From Coenobita brevimanus (lineage: Eukaryota; Arthropoda; Malacostraca; Decapoda; Coenobitidae), in NCBI GenBank assembly GCA_032717465.1, contig CM064670.1, positions 12,704,428 to 12,768,427 of the forward strand: a DNA stretch of 64,000 nt, written 5' to 3'. This document shows, piece by piece, positions 34,796-47,276 of the stretch (positions are counted from its first letter, which is position 1; each line of letters begins with the position of its first letter). Both the position numbers and the translations under genes were made by a program. The notes beneath the pieces are model-generated. The model was given only the letters and a program-made list of their open reading frames with translations, had not been told where the DNA came from and searched no databases.

Positions 34796-35554
34796 CTTAC
34801 TTAATTGTTCTTACCTAATTGTATCTTTACAGGAATGAGTCAAGTTCGTACTGTCCAGTGTATTAAACCATTTTTATCATACATATTCTTGAATTTATGA
34901 ATAGTTTTGGCACACACTACTTCATTCGGTAGTGCATTCCACTGATCAGTTACCCCATTTGGGAAACTGAATTTCCTTACGTCTTTATCACCTCTCTTTT
35001 TATGCAGTTTTTTGCAATGTCCTCTTGCTGATGCTTCACCATATGATATATATTCATTTATGTCTACAGGTATTTTCTCTTTCCTTGAGATGCACTTATA
35101 TACCATAATCATGTCTCCTCTTCTCCTTCTTTCCTGCAGCGTTGGTAGATTCAGTCTTTCCAGTCATTCTCCATAACTTAGATCCCTTAAGCTTGGTACC
35201 CATCTTGTAGCTACCCTTTGTACTTTTTCAATCTTATCTATGTGTTTTTTTGAGGTGAGGATTCCAGACTACTGATACATACTGCAGGGTTGGTCTCATG
35301 AATGATATTATTATCTTACTCAGCATATCTTCATTTATGTATGTTAATGCTATTCTCATATTAGCAAGCAATGTATACATGTTTCATACCTTTTCACTGA
35401 TGTGATCATCTGGAGATAGTCTGTTATCGATAGTTAATCCTAAGTCTTTCTCCTTTTCTCATATGTGTAGGGTTGATCTTCCTAATTTATAATCCCAATC
35501 TGGTCTCGTCTCACTTTTACCAAATTTAATTACATGACGCTTATCCACATTAAA

Positions 35555-36098
35555 TTACATTTGCCAGTTATTGCTCCATTCATGAAGCTTGTTCAATTCC
35601 TCTTGCAGCTCTTTGCAAGAATCTATGTTAGTAATTTTCCTTTGAATTTTTGAACCATCCGCAAACATATTTAGATAGCTTCCATTTCCAATGTTTCTGT
35701 CTACGTCATTTATATATACTAAAAATATAATTGGTGCCAGCACTGAGCCCTGTGGCATTCCACTGGTCACTTCCCTCCATGATGTGTAATTTCCCGTTAA
35801 AATTGTTCTCATTTCCCTTTTTCTGAGAAAATCCTGCATCCAACAGTGCAGATTGCCTTGGATACCTCCTTGATGGTACAGTTTCCATAAAAGTCTTTGG
35901 TGCTGTACTCTCAAATGCATTCATAAAATCTAAATAGATACTGTCCACCCATCCTTCTCTCTTCTGTAATATTTCTGTAACTCTTTCATAATAGCTTAAA
36001 AGATTTTTAACACATGATTTTCCCTTCCTAAAACCGAACTGCCTCTCTGTTATCATACCGTGTTCTTCTAGATGTTTTACCCAAACTTCCCTTATCAA
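35555..36098 (-). pseudogene. CR1-like LINE reverse transcriptase fragment
   Basis: 'MITERQFGFRKGKSCVKNLL', 'SIYLDFMNAFES', 'GMPQGSVLAPIIFLVYINDV' and 'NMFADGSKI'. The active-site F-A-D-D reads F-A-D-G, and there is a frameshift near 35880, so it is dead. Confidence 0.8.
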
Positions 36099-36655
36099 CT
36101 TTTCTAGTACCGGTATCCTACAATACTGGTGTGATACTGGTCGGTAGCTGAGTGGATCCTATCTATTCGCTTACTTGAATAGGGGAACAATGTTTGCTTT
36201 CTTCCAAATATCAGGTAGTTTACCTTGACCTAAGGATTCCTTAAATATTAAATACAATGATCTGCTTAGCTCTTCTGTACATTCATGCAACACCCAACCT
36301 GAAATTCCCTCAGGACCATTTGCTTTTTCTTTGTCCAATTTACGTAACTCCTCCTGTACTTCTTTATCTTATATTTGCATATCTGGTAATATATGTAGGC
36401 ATGCATATTCGACATCATCTCAAAATTTCTTTCTTTTGTAAAAAATGAAAGTTTTTATTTAGTGCTTCACAAATATCTTTTTCTTGTGTATGGATGATCC
36501 CCGCATCCGTAATGGACTGTATTTTATCTTTAACCGTAGTTTTACTTCGGATGTAGCTGTAAAAAAGCTTAGGTTGATCACTACCTTTATTTACAAAGTC
36601 ATCCTCAAACTATCTCTGAGCGTCCCTCCTTATCTTTGTATAATCATTTCATGCC

Positions 36656-38772
36656 TGTTTATTTATTTATTTATTTTATTATTTTTTTTTTATCCGAGGA
36701 AGAAGGAACCAAAGGCCATGAGCCCGCAGTAACAGTTCCCTCCAAGAGAAAAATAAAATACAATAGAGAGCCAAATTCAAGATCCGATCATTTTGAGATG
36801 CCTGGACACACTGCGTTTGAAAGACTGGAGATCATAGGCAGGAGGAAATACAGACAGAGGGAGACAGTTCCAGAGCTGACCTGTTGCATGAATGAAAGAC
36901 TGGGAGTAACGGTTAACTCTTGCATTAGAGAGTTGGACAGAAAAGGGATAAGAGTTTGCTGCCAGACGGGTGCTACGCGCCCGTCGTAGAGGTGGAGGAA
37001 TGCAAGCAGACAGTTCAGAGGAGCAGTGACCATTAAAGTAGCGATAGAAAAGAGATAAAGATGCAACAGTGCGGCGAAGAGACAGAGGTTGAAGGGAGTC
37101 AGTAAGAGGAGGAGAGTTAATGAGACGAAAAGCCTTTGACTCCACCCTATTGAGAAGAGCTGTATGTGGGGAGCCTCCCCACACATGAGAGTTGTACTCC
37201 ACACAGGGGCGGATAAAACCCCTGTATAGAGTCAACAATTGTGCAGGGGTAAAGAAAGAGCGGAGTCGGCTTAGCACACCCAATCTCTTGGAAGCAGATT
37301 ATACAAGAGATGTAATATGATCTTTCTAAGATAAGTCCCGAGTAAATGAAACCCCAAGCATGTTCAAGGATGATGCAGGATTAATCTGAATATTATTAAA
37401 CATTAGTAGGTATACCTGTGGAAGATTTTGTCGGGTTGATAGGAGTAAGAACTGAGTCTTAGAAGCATTAAAGACAACCATATTTTTTTTACCCCGGTCA
37501 GAGATATGAGCCAAGTCAGACATTAGGTGTGCCATAGCCTCATCCCTTGTTTCTTGAAGTAACTGTTGAGATGGGCGTTGCGGGAACCGAATGGAAAGGT
37601 GAAGGGTGGAGTCATCAGCGTATGAGTGGATAGGGTTAGATGTACAGCTTAGAAGATCATTGATGAATAAAAGGAAGAGAGTTGGTGATAGGACAGAGCC
37701 CTGAGGAACACCACTGTTGATAGATCTAGGAGAAGAACGATGGCCGTCTACGACAGCAGCTATAGAACGACCAGAAAGGAAGCTAGCGATGAAGGTACAG
37801 ATAGAAGGATAGAAACCGTAGGAGGGCAGTTTGGAAATTATAGATTTATGCCAGACTCGATCGAAAGCCTTTGAGATGTCAAGTGCAATGGCAAAGCTTT
37901 CGCCAAAGTCCCGAAAGGAGGATGACCAGGAGTCTGAAAGGTAGGTGAGAAGATCGCCAGTGGAGCGTCCCTGACGGAACCCGTACTGACGATCGGAAAG
38001 AAGGTTGTGATAGGAAAGATGCCTTAAAATTGTTTTATTAAGAATTGACTCGAAAACTTTTGAAATACAGGACGTTAAAGCAATTGGACGATAGTTGGAG
38101 GGTTGGGAGTGGTCACCCTTCTTTGGGACTGGCTGAATGAGAGCAAACTTCCAGCAAGAAGGAAAGGTACAAGTTGACAGACAAAGGCGAAATAGTTTGC
38201 CTAGGCAGGGTGTAAGCACAGAAGCACAGTTTTTGAGAACAACAGGAGGGACCCCATCAGGCTCATATGCCTTGTTAGTACTGAGGACAGTAATGGCAGA
38301 GAATACATCAACTGAAGAAATTTTTAATGTCAGCCATGAGGAAGTCAGAGGGGGGAAGTGATGGAGGAACAGCACCAGAATCGTCTAAGGTGGAATTGGA
38401 GGAGAAAGTCTGTGCGAAGAGATCTGCTTTATCAGTAGAAGAAATAGCTACAGAACCATCAGAGTAGAAAAGAGGAGGGAAGGATGATGAGGTAAAGTTG
38501 TTAGAAAGATTTTTGGCAAGGTGCCAGAAGGAGCGGGAAGAATTCGAGTTGGAGAGTTGAGAGCATTTAGTATGGATGAAATTATTTTTAGTAGAGCGAA
38601 GAACAGACTTAGCACGATTCCGGGCAGAAACGTAAACATTATGTGATTCAGGGGTGGGTTGGCTCCGGTACCTTTTGTAGGCCTTCTCCTTGTTGCGGAC
38701 AGCATTAGAACAAGCGTGATTAAACCAAGGCTTTCTTGCGTTAGTCCAAGGATATGAGGATATTGTTGTTAT
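36656..38772 (-). mobile_element. Jockey-like LINE copy A, 5'-truncated, nested in CR1-like LINE
   Basis: A T-rich tail at 36658-36692 marks the 3' end. The element reads right to left and stops at about 38772, within the linker between endonuclease and RT present in copy B. ATGCC at 36651-36655 and 38773-38777 may be the target duplication. The RT frame 38375-37326 (349 codons) contains 'KAYEPDGVPPVVLKN', 'LDISKAFDRVWHKS', 'SGVPQGSVLSPTLFLLFIN' and 'HSYADDSTLHL'; the C-terminal region is 37283-36777. Frames are broken near 37320 and 38330. Confidence 0.85.
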
Positions 38773-39067
38773 ATGCCCTCTCACTATTGTGTCTTCTGTA
38801 TCTATTCCACTGCAAGTCTCTCTTTTCTTTTGCTCTTGTGCACTCTGTATTAAACCATTTCTTCATTTTCATTTATGTTTCTTTGTGCTGCGGGATGTAA
38901 TTTTGCACTCCTGTTTCATAAAGATCACGGAATTTTCTATACATAAAATTTAAATCTTGTCCTCTAAATTCTTTTTCCCAGTCTATTTCTAAGAAGTACT
39001 CTTCAGGTCGTGATAATTGCCCTTTTTGTAATTTAGACCCTTTTTGTAACTCTCATTGCTGGTAACG

Positions 39068-39922
39068 TCATATGCAATCCAAAAGGCACAATTTAATACT
39101 ATATGGTCGCTTTTGCCGAATAGGGGGTGATATATTGTCAGTTTCATTTTCTTGCCTGGTAAATATTAGATCTAGTACGGATGGATCATCAAATCCTCTT
39201 CTTCTGCAGTTTTCCTTCACATGCTGTGTTAGGAAGAACTCCTGCACAAGATCTAAGAGCTTTTGAACCCAACTGTTTTCATGGCTTTTTACGTCTAGAG
39301 TATTCCAATTTATATCTGAATTGAAGGCTCTAGTTAATACAGTTCTTTCATATTTCTCCTCCATTCTCTGTAGTAATGTTCTTAAACTCTGAATTGTACT
39401 TTCTACCAGGTCTTCGTATTCGCCTCTTTCCCAGGTGTTTGTTTTAGGTGGCATGTATAAATTTGCCACAGTTAAGTTCCCTTCAGATGTGTTAATTTCC
39501 AACGCAATCATTTCTACTTGAGGAAATATCTAGTTTTATTTCTTTGACTAGTAGATTTTTCTTTGTTAAGATTATAGCTACTCCTCCCTTTCTTAATTTT
39601 CTGTCTCTTCTCCATATATTGTATTTCTCTAATTTTAGGGTATCGTTTGGTATCTTTGGGGTTAATTTTGTTCAGTTAGGCAGATAATGTGTGGTTCCTT
39701 CTCTTTGATATGGTCTTCTATCTCTAATAATTTAGTCACCATTCCATCTGCATTTGAGTACATCAACCTAACCATCTTATTTACATACATGCCATGACTT
39801 GAGTCTACTGCCTTCCTCCTTTCTCCTCCTTGTTGGTTATGTACCACTTTCTTACCTGCAGTCCAATTGCTTTGTAAAAAAAAAAAAAAAAATACTCTTC
39901 TCTTCTTCTGATCTTCCCTCAT
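39068..39922 (-). pseudogene. CR1-like LINE endonuclease
   Basis: 'MYSNADGMVTKLLEIEDHI' and 'EPHIICLTEQN' (39922-39662) form the N-terminal part. 'NLYMPPKTNTWERGEYEDL', 'FNSDINWNTL' and 'DPSVLDLIFTRQE' (39511-39068) form the rest. The usual G-D-F-N motif reads 'TRAFN', so the catalytic Asp is lost. Frameshifts separate the pieces. Confidence 0.7.
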
Positions 39923-40152
39923 TTTTTGTTTTTCCCTCCTCCCTCTTCTCCTTTAGTATTCCCAGTTCCTCCTGAGATAGACATCGTTTTATCCATACTT
40001 TTTAAAATTCTTCTTTTTCCATGAGCTTATTTGCATTTTTTAGTACTGCCTCCATAGTGGCCTTGTCTTATTTCTCTCGTATCTCCCTAGCTTTTTGTGT
40101 TCCTCGATGTCTTTATTGCAAATTTCCTCTGATACTTCCTTCAATATGCTCA

Positions 40153-40790
40153 TTATATTTGCCATCTCCTTTTTGTCTCTTGAAAATTGTTTTTTATTTC
40201 TTCCTCCTCAATGGGGGTGATTACTATAGATTTATTGATATCTGCAGAATCTTTGACCAGTTTGGGGTTATTTTGGAATATTTTTTTCACTCCCTTTTTA
40301 ATGCTTTTTTCTTCGACTCTTGTTTCTAAGTCTTTCCTAACTTTCACCATTTCATCATACATAGTCTCCACATCATCTTTATAACTTTGCATCACTTCAT
40401 TCACCTGGGTTAACTTCTCTTCACTATCATTATATTGGTCTATCAGACTATTTGCATGCCTAACTGTCTCTGTATCGTTTTTGAATTCCTCCATCATACT
40501 CTCATGGTTAACAACCGTACTTGCCATTTCACTGATCTTCCTTTTAAGTGAACCTACCTCAACTGTCAGCTCATCTGTTGTCTCTTTCCTGTTTAATTCC
40601 TTTACTAACTTTTCATTTTCTTCCTTCTACATGTGCAGTTGCTTCTTAATGCCATCCATTTCACTCTGAAATGCCCTTTCCAATCAGTTCACTCTTTCTA
40701 CTAATTTGTTGAGTGATTCCATTTCAACCAGTTCTTGGTAGAAATCATCTTGTTTTCTAACCCTTTCTCTCTTCCCAGCTCCTTCCATAT
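40153..40790 (-). pseudogene. LINE ORF1 (coiled-coil protein)
   Basis: Starts 'MEGAGKRERVRKQDDF' (about 40790) and runs through Glu/Lys/Asn-rich heptad sequence, with stops near 40687 and 40628, to 'MASTVVNHESMMEEF' and 'ETVRHANSLIDQYNDSEEK'. The coiled-coil composition matches ORF1 proteins of CR1-type LINEs that bind the element's RNA. Confidence 0.55.
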
Positions 40791-41104
40791 TCACTTCAGT
40801 TAATATGGTAATCCTTTTATGTTAATAATAAGAAAAGTTTTTACTTACAATTGTGCATCTTAACACGCCTGTGGTGCCGTACGGTACGAGTAGTCGGAAC
40901 GGCTGTGACCTGATCAGCACATTCCTGCACTTGTTCTGTTATTTGGGCAACACTTTGCTTAAACTTGCTCTAATATTTTATAATACCATTTAGATAAACC
41001 CTGTACAGAGCTTGACTCATATAAAGATTCTATCTAGGTATACCCAGTTGTATCGAGAGTTCAGCTCGGAGCGAGGTTATACGACGTGTTTACTCTCTGA
41101 CGCC

Positions 41105-41156
<52 letters not shown>
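41105..41156. repeat. (GT)n microsatellite
   Basis: Pure GT run. Confidence 0.95.
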
Positions 41157-41158
<2 letters not shown>

Positions 41159-41164
41159 AACAAT

Positions 41165-41690
41165 GTATTTCAGCTCGATCCTAACTGGACCTAACTTGAT
41201 TGAAGGTTTGAGGGTATTCCTAAGAAATGACCCAGTATTTTTTTAGATCAGTAGGTCTAAGGTCATGGTCACATAGCAAGGTCAACTTAAGCTGTTTTGA
41301 TATGACTTAAGCAAACCTGAGGAAGGTTGAGGTTAAGGCTAAGATTAAGTAATTCAGCTTTGAGAACAATCAACGATCCAGGTGATAGAGCAAGGTAAAC
41401 ATTTCGACCCCGTAACTCAGTTTTTATTCAAGTTGGACCAAACTTGGTAAAATGGTTAAAGGTCAGCCAAAGATGATGAGATTTGATTTTGAGAACAGTA
41501 GGTCAAAGGTAAAGGTCATAGTGCAAGGTTAGTTCAAACGGTCTAGTTCAGTTTGAGCCAAACTTGGTAGATAGGCTAAGGATCAAGCAATTATGATGGA
41601 CAATATTCCGATTTGAGAACAGTCGGTCAAACATCAGGTCGCAGGACCAAGTTAAACTTTTGGCCCGTAGACCAATGGTGACGAGTTGGT
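41165..41690 (+). repeat. Degenerate about 125-bp tandem repeat with AAGGTCA motifs
   Basis: Four poorly conserved copies of a block running 'gaccaaacttggta', 'ttgagaacagtaggtcaaag', 'gtcatagtgcaaggtta'. It lies upstream of the microexon acceptor and shares the AAGGTCA theme with 505-745 and 31080. Confidence 0.7.
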
Positions 41691-41941
41691 GTTGCACTCC
41701 CTGAATATTCCTTCTTGTTTATATTTTCAGTTTATTTTCCATGCAGCTACCAAATGCATCACAATCAAGCTAGTGTGAATACCAAATTGTGCAGAAATTT
41801 GTGTATATTTTACCTCCATTCACATGACTACAAACTTTTCACAACCAAACTAGAGTGAACATTTAAGTAGACAGATGCAACCAAACTTACTCATAATAAT
41901 TCGTTTCTAAGATTTACTTATTCAGTGAATTATTTCCCCAG

Positions 41942-41975
41942 GTTTTCCAGGCTACAGGCTCCACACATCCTTATG
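41942..41975 (+). CDS. Exon 9: 34-nt microexon
   Basis: 34 nt between acceptor ATTTCCCCAG and donor ATG|GTGAGT, encoding 'VFQATGSTHPY' plus one nucleotide. Exon 8 ends in phase 0, while exon 10 can only be read if one codon base precedes it. This microexon (34 = 1 mod 3) supplies that base (G + CC = Ala) with consensus sites on both sides. The support is therefore phase logic plus splice motifs; at 11 residues it has no recognisable homology. Confidence 0.7.
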
Positions 41976-42059
41976 GTGAGTTGATACCCCTAATCCTTGA
42001 ACATCAGTGAACAGGTAAGTAATGTAGTCTGGTGTTGGGAAAGTCCCTGTTGGATGTTG

Positions 42060-42430
42060 GAAAATACTGCCACACTTTGCACTGCCAAAACTCGCACTGC
42101 CACACTTCACACAGCCACATTTTGTACTGACAAAACTCGCACTGCCACACTTCATAAAGCAAGACTCTTACCGCCGAAACTCGCACTGCTACAGTTCACA
42201 TGGTAAAACCTGACACTACCAAATCTCGCACTGCCACACCTTACACTGGCACACTTCCCACTGGCACCTCTCACTACCATAACTCATACCACAAGACCGG
42301 TATTGCCACACATTATTCTGCTTCACCTCATACTGCAACACTTCACACTGTTGCATCTCTCACTGCCACATCTCATTCTACAAGACTAACATTGCCATAA
42401 CTCTCACTGCCACACCTCTCAATACTACTG
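42060..42430 (+). repeat. Diverged satellite of CACTGCCACA units
   Basis: 15-16-bp units such as 'actcgcactgccacac', degenerate relatives of the main 15-bp satellite, starting about 85 bp after the microexon donor. Confidence 0.85.
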
Positions 42431-43930
42431 TTACGTCCCCACCCCACACTGCCTCAGGCTCCAACAGCAGTAGTACAGTATAGGAAGGACGTTGCTCAGT
42501 GAGTTGTTCCCTATATGGTCAGCCTTTCGGTGTACAACACACAAGTTCAGTTGAGGCGAAAATAAACACTGGCTCCTTAAAGTTCACTGTCTTTATTTTC
42601 AAAATAATTCCACTTAATTCTTTCCAACTTCACTGTTCTCAAAAGCACTGGTGCTATACAAAATTTACTAACTGCTATTACACTTAATGATTGACAACTC
42701 TTCACTGTTATTACACTTAATGCTTGTCAACACTTCACTGTTATTACGCTTAATTCTTGACGACACTTCATTGTTACTATACAAGTACCGAAAATATAGG
42801 CTACACACTGACACTGCACCACACTCAAAATGAACTGAAATCAACTGAACTTGAACTAATCTCTTCTCCAACCTTATATAACCTTCCTTGCTTCTCCAAA
42901 ATTCTAGAACGTCCTGGTCTTGTACCTGCCCCTAGCATCAACAGTTACCAATTCGGAGACAACCAAAACATGCAAGCAGGGCTCCCACTTTGCCGTTGCC
43001 ATATTTCCTTAGACAGCTGCTTAGATTTCCCTAGATTTGGTCAAAATTCCCCAAATAATTTTCACCAGATTTTTCATTGCATAATGCTAGAAAAGGTTTA
43101 TCAAAATGCACAGTTGCATTAGAAATGTTTTCTTCAAAAACTGAGGCACTAGAATATATTTATTTCTTAAAAAAAAAAAAAAAACATGCAAAAAATGATA
43201 AGACACTAAGCTCACTTACCACGTGATACACACACACACACACACACACACATACACACGTTATAAAACACTGACCATGAGGCCCAGCTGTTCAGCTGGG
43301 GGCTCTCAGTGCAAGTGAGCCGATGGGCAACCTTTGACAACAGAACCATCGCGACTCCTACGTTTTCATTGGCTGAGATTTCAAATCGGGGAATGGGGTT
43401 CTGTCAGACAGTACCTTCTACGTGGGCGCTGGACGGTTGACTGGTTAAGCGAGATATTTTGAGATGTTAATATTTGAGTGTAGTATTTTACACTTGCGCC
43501 AGTGCGGTTTAAGTGCATATGGACTTATTCCCTATATAATCCCTGATGTTTAAAATAAATCCCTTAAATTCCCTAAATTTTTCGAAATCCCCAGATTATT
43601 CCCAAAGTTCCTCAAAAGTTCCAAATCTAGGGATAATTCCTTATAAGTGGTAGCACTGCATGCAAGTTTTCTTACAGTACATAACACTATAAATTATTTA
43701 CCATAGAAACTTAATTTCAATTACATAATTTAACAAACAATAACGTAAATAAAACATTATTGAGAAAGGGCATAAAAAAGTAATGCATAACTTACAAAAC
43801 AACTACGTTCATAAACAGCAGGCAAACTGGCAACCCTGACTCGTACCGAAACCTACGGTACGAGAAATGTCGAGAAACATCTCGGCACCTAACTGGCAAA
43901 TCTCGCTTACTGTACACCTAACACTTGAAC
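42431..43930. other. 1.5-kb block interrupting the satellite, unassigned
   Basis: Starts 'tgttacgtccccacccc', contains a three-copy roughly 36-bp tandem repeat (about 42675-42785, core 'ttcactgttattacacttaa') and AT-rich sequence. It could be a solo LTR or another insertion, but I found no ends that pair. No coding domain seen. Confidence 0.4.
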
Positions 43931-43934
43931 ATTG

Positions 43935-44827
43935 TACACGACCACATCTCACACACTTTTGCACCACACATTGTCATACCTTATACTGATAACCACACAT
44001 TGCAAAACCATACACTGCCATAACTCGTACAGCAACACCACACACTGCCACATCACACAATACCGCACAGCACATTACAGTACCAGGCACAGCCACAATA
44101 CGTGCTTCACACTGCAGCACCTCACATACCATACTACACACATACAAACTAAACGCTGCCACACGACACGCTACATCACATTTTGCCACACATTGCATTG
44201 CCATACCCCACACCGCCACTTCTCACACTGTCATACCCAACACTGCCTCTCAGCACACTGCCATACCCCACACTGCCATACCCCACACTGCCATACCCCC
44301 ATATTGCCATGCCCCACACTGCCGTATCCTATACTGCCATATCCCAAACTGCCACACCCCACACACTGCCATTCCAAGGACTGCCACTGCACACACTGGG
44401 ATTCCACACACTGCCATACCCCACACTGCCAGTCCCCACACTGCCACTCCACACACTCCCATACCCCACACTGCCAGTCCCCACACTGCCACTCCACACA
44501 CTCCCATACCCCTCACTGCCAGTCCACACACTGCCATTCCACACACTGCCATACCCCACAATGCTAGTCCACACAGTGCCATTCCACACACTGCCATATC
44601 CAACACTGCCAGTCCACACACTGCCATTCCACACACAGCCATACCCCACACTGCAAGTCCACTCATTGCCACTCCACACACAGCCATACCCAACACTGCC
44701 ATTCCAAACTGCCACTCCACACACTGTCATTCCACACACTGCCATACCCAACACTGCCACTCCATACACAACCATACCCCACAGTGACATACCCTACACT
44801 GCCACTCCACACACTGCCATACCCCCC
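43935..44827 (+). repeat. 15-bp satellite, left part
   Basis: Units of 15 bp with consensus around CATTCCACACACTGC and CATACCCCACACTGC. The unit length is a multiple of 3 and lacks stops, so long frames occur on both strands; none is a gene. Confidence 0.97.
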
Positions 44828-44939
44828 AAAAAATGGCGTCGAATAACATAGCCTCGGAGTCCCCAGTGGGGGGGGACCATAAATGCCCCCACCTTCAGCC
44901 CCTCTCCCGGTGACAACTCAAGGTGCCTGGAACCACTGT

Positions 44940-45672
44940 CTGACTCTCTTCTTCTTCATTTCTGCAACATTCGTGGCCTTTCCTCTAACTTTCGCTCTGT
45001 TGAGCACCACCTCTCCTTCTCTAAACCTCACCTTCTTTTCCTAACTGAGACTCAGCTGTCTGAGGCAACTGACAGCAAACCCTTTTCTGTATCCTCCTAC
45101 TTTCTCTGTACTCATTTCAAAGCCAAAGGTGGCTGTTGTGTATATATACACAACAACTTATTTTGCTCTCGTGTTCCTGAACTTGATTCTTCTGAATTCT
45201 CTACACTCTGGCTTCGGCTTTCCTGTCATTCGCTGACTAAATATATCTGTGCTGTTTACTTATCTCCTAATTCTACTGACTATCAAAAATTCTTTGACTA
45301 TCTTACTTCTACGATGGAACACATTCTATCCATTTCTCCTTTCTCTGAAATCTCCGTTCTTGGAGATTTCAATGTTCACCACCACTTTTGGCTCTCTCTC
45401 CTTTCACTGATCCACCTGGTGAACAAGCCTACACCTTTTCTATCCTTAATGACCTAGAGCAGCTTGTACAGCACCCTACCCGTATCCCTGACCGCCTTGG
45501 AGAGAGCTCCAACATACTTGATCTTTACCTTACAACTAATCCTTCTGCTTATACTGTTAATCTTTACTTTCCATTGGGCTCCTCCGATCACAACCTTATC
45601 ACCTTAACCTGTCCTATCACTCCGGTACGGCCTGCGGACCCTCCAAAAAAACGTCGTCTCTGGCACTTTTGA
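44940..45672 (+). pseudogene. Jockey-like LINE endonuclease, copy B
   Basis: The frame from about 44940 reads 'LLLHFCNIRGLSSNFRSV', 'LLFLTETQLSE' and '[12 protein letters not shown]' without a usable Met. After a frameshift near 45390 the 45388-45672 frame continues with '[16 protein letters not shown]' and '[10 protein letters not shown]'. N-x-R-G, T-E-T, GDFN and S-D-H are the expected APE-type endonuclease motifs. Confidence 0.8.
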
Positions 45673-47276
45673 GCTGTGGCTGGGAGGCCCTCAGGCAGTA
45701 CTTCTTTGATTTTCCATGGAATGATTATTGCTTCCATGGCCGGGAGCCATCTGGGTGTGCCTTGCGCATTACAGAGGTTATTTTCTCGGGCATGGAAGCA
45801 TACATTCCTTTCTCATATCCTTTGACTAATGCACGAAAGCCTTGGTTTAATCACGCTTGTTCTAATGCTGTCCGCAACAAGGAGAGGGCTTATAAAAGGT
45901 ACCAGAGCCAACCCACCCCTGAATCACATCTTTTATACATTTCTGCCCGGAATCGTGCTAAGTCTGTTCTTCGCTCTGCTAAAAATAATTTCATCCATAC
46001 AAAATGTTCTCAACTCTCTAACTCAAACTCTTCCTGCTCCTTCTGGCACCTTGCCAAAAATCTTTCTAACATCTTTACCTCATCATCCTTCCCTCCTCTT
46101 TTCTACTCTGATGGCTCTGTAGCTATTTCTTCTACTGATAAAGCAGATCTCTTTGCTCAGACTTTCTCCTCCAATTCCACCTTAGATGATTCCGGTGCTG
46201 TTCCTCCATCACTTCCCCCTTCTGACTTCCTCATGGCTAACATTAAAATTTCTTCAGCTGATGTATTTTCTGCCATTGCTGGCCTCAGTACTAATAAGGC
46301 ATATGGGCCTGATGGAGTCCCTCCTGTTGTTCTCAAGAACTGTGCTTCTGTGCTTACACCCTGCCTAGGCAAAGTCTTTCGCCTTTGTCTGTCAACTTGT
46401 ACCTTTCCTTCTTGCTGGAAGTTTGCTCTCATTCAGCCAGTCCCAAAGAAGGGTGACCATTCCCAACCCTCTAACTATCGTCCAATTGCTTTAACATCCT
46501 GTATCTCAAAAGTTTTTAAGTCTATTCTTAATAGAAAAATTTTAAAGCATCTTTCCTATCACAATCTTCTTTCTGATCATCAGTATGGGTTCCGTCAGGG
46601 ACGCTCCAAAGGTGATCTTCTCACCAACCTTTCAGACTCCTAGTCATCCTCCTTTCGGGACTTTGGCGAAAGCTTTGCCATTGCACTTGACATCTCAAAG
46701 GCTTTCGATCGAGTCTGGCATAAATCTTTAATTTCCAAACTGCCCTCTAACGGTTTCTATCCTTCTATCTGTGCCTTCATCGCTAGCTTCTTTTCCGGTC
46801 GTTCTATAGTCGCTGTTGTAGACGGCTATCGTTCTTCTCCTAGATCTATTAACAGTGGTGTTCCTCAGGGCTCTGTCCTATCACCAACTCTCTTCCTTTT
46901 ATTCATCAATGACCTTCTAAGCTGTACATCTAACCCTATCCACTCATACGCTGATGACTCCACCCTTCACCTTTCCATTCGATTCCCACAACGTCCATCT
47001 CAGCAGTTACTTCAACAGGCAAGGGATGAGGCTATGGCACACTTAATGTCTGACTTAGCTCGTGTCTCTGACTGGGGTAAAAATAATCTGGTTGTTTTTA
47101 ATGCATCAAAGACTCAGTTTTTGCACCTATCAACCCAACAAAATCTTCCACAGGTATACCCACTTATGTTTAATAATACACAACTTAATCCTGCATCATC
47201 GTTGAACATGCTTGGGGTTTCATTTGCTCGGGACTTGTCTTGGAAAGATCATATTACATCTCTTGTAAAATCTGCT
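45673..47276 (+). pseudogene. Jockey-like LINE reverse transcriptase, copy B
   Basis: Open from 45669 to a stop at 46641 ('TNLSDS' then TAG, where copy A reads a Trp). It continues with 'IALDISKAFDRVWHKS', 'GVPQGSVLSPTLFLLFIN', 'YADDSTLHLSI' and the 47034 frame up to the RTE insertion at 47276. The catalytic YADD is intact but the frame is broken. Confidence 0.8.

Larger units (their letters stand above)
34800..40830 (-). mobile_element. CR1-like LINE, decayed, split by a jockey-like LINE
   Basis: Minus strand order: ORF1 (40790-40153), endonuclease (39922-39068), [nested element 38772-36656], reverse transcriptase (36098-35555), a C-terminal piece (35112-34840), and a 3' tail with AATTAGGTAAGAAC-like repeats at 34800-34830 running into a GT microsatellite. 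Many stops and frameshifts. Clade is by overall layout and motif spacing only. Confidence 0.75.
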
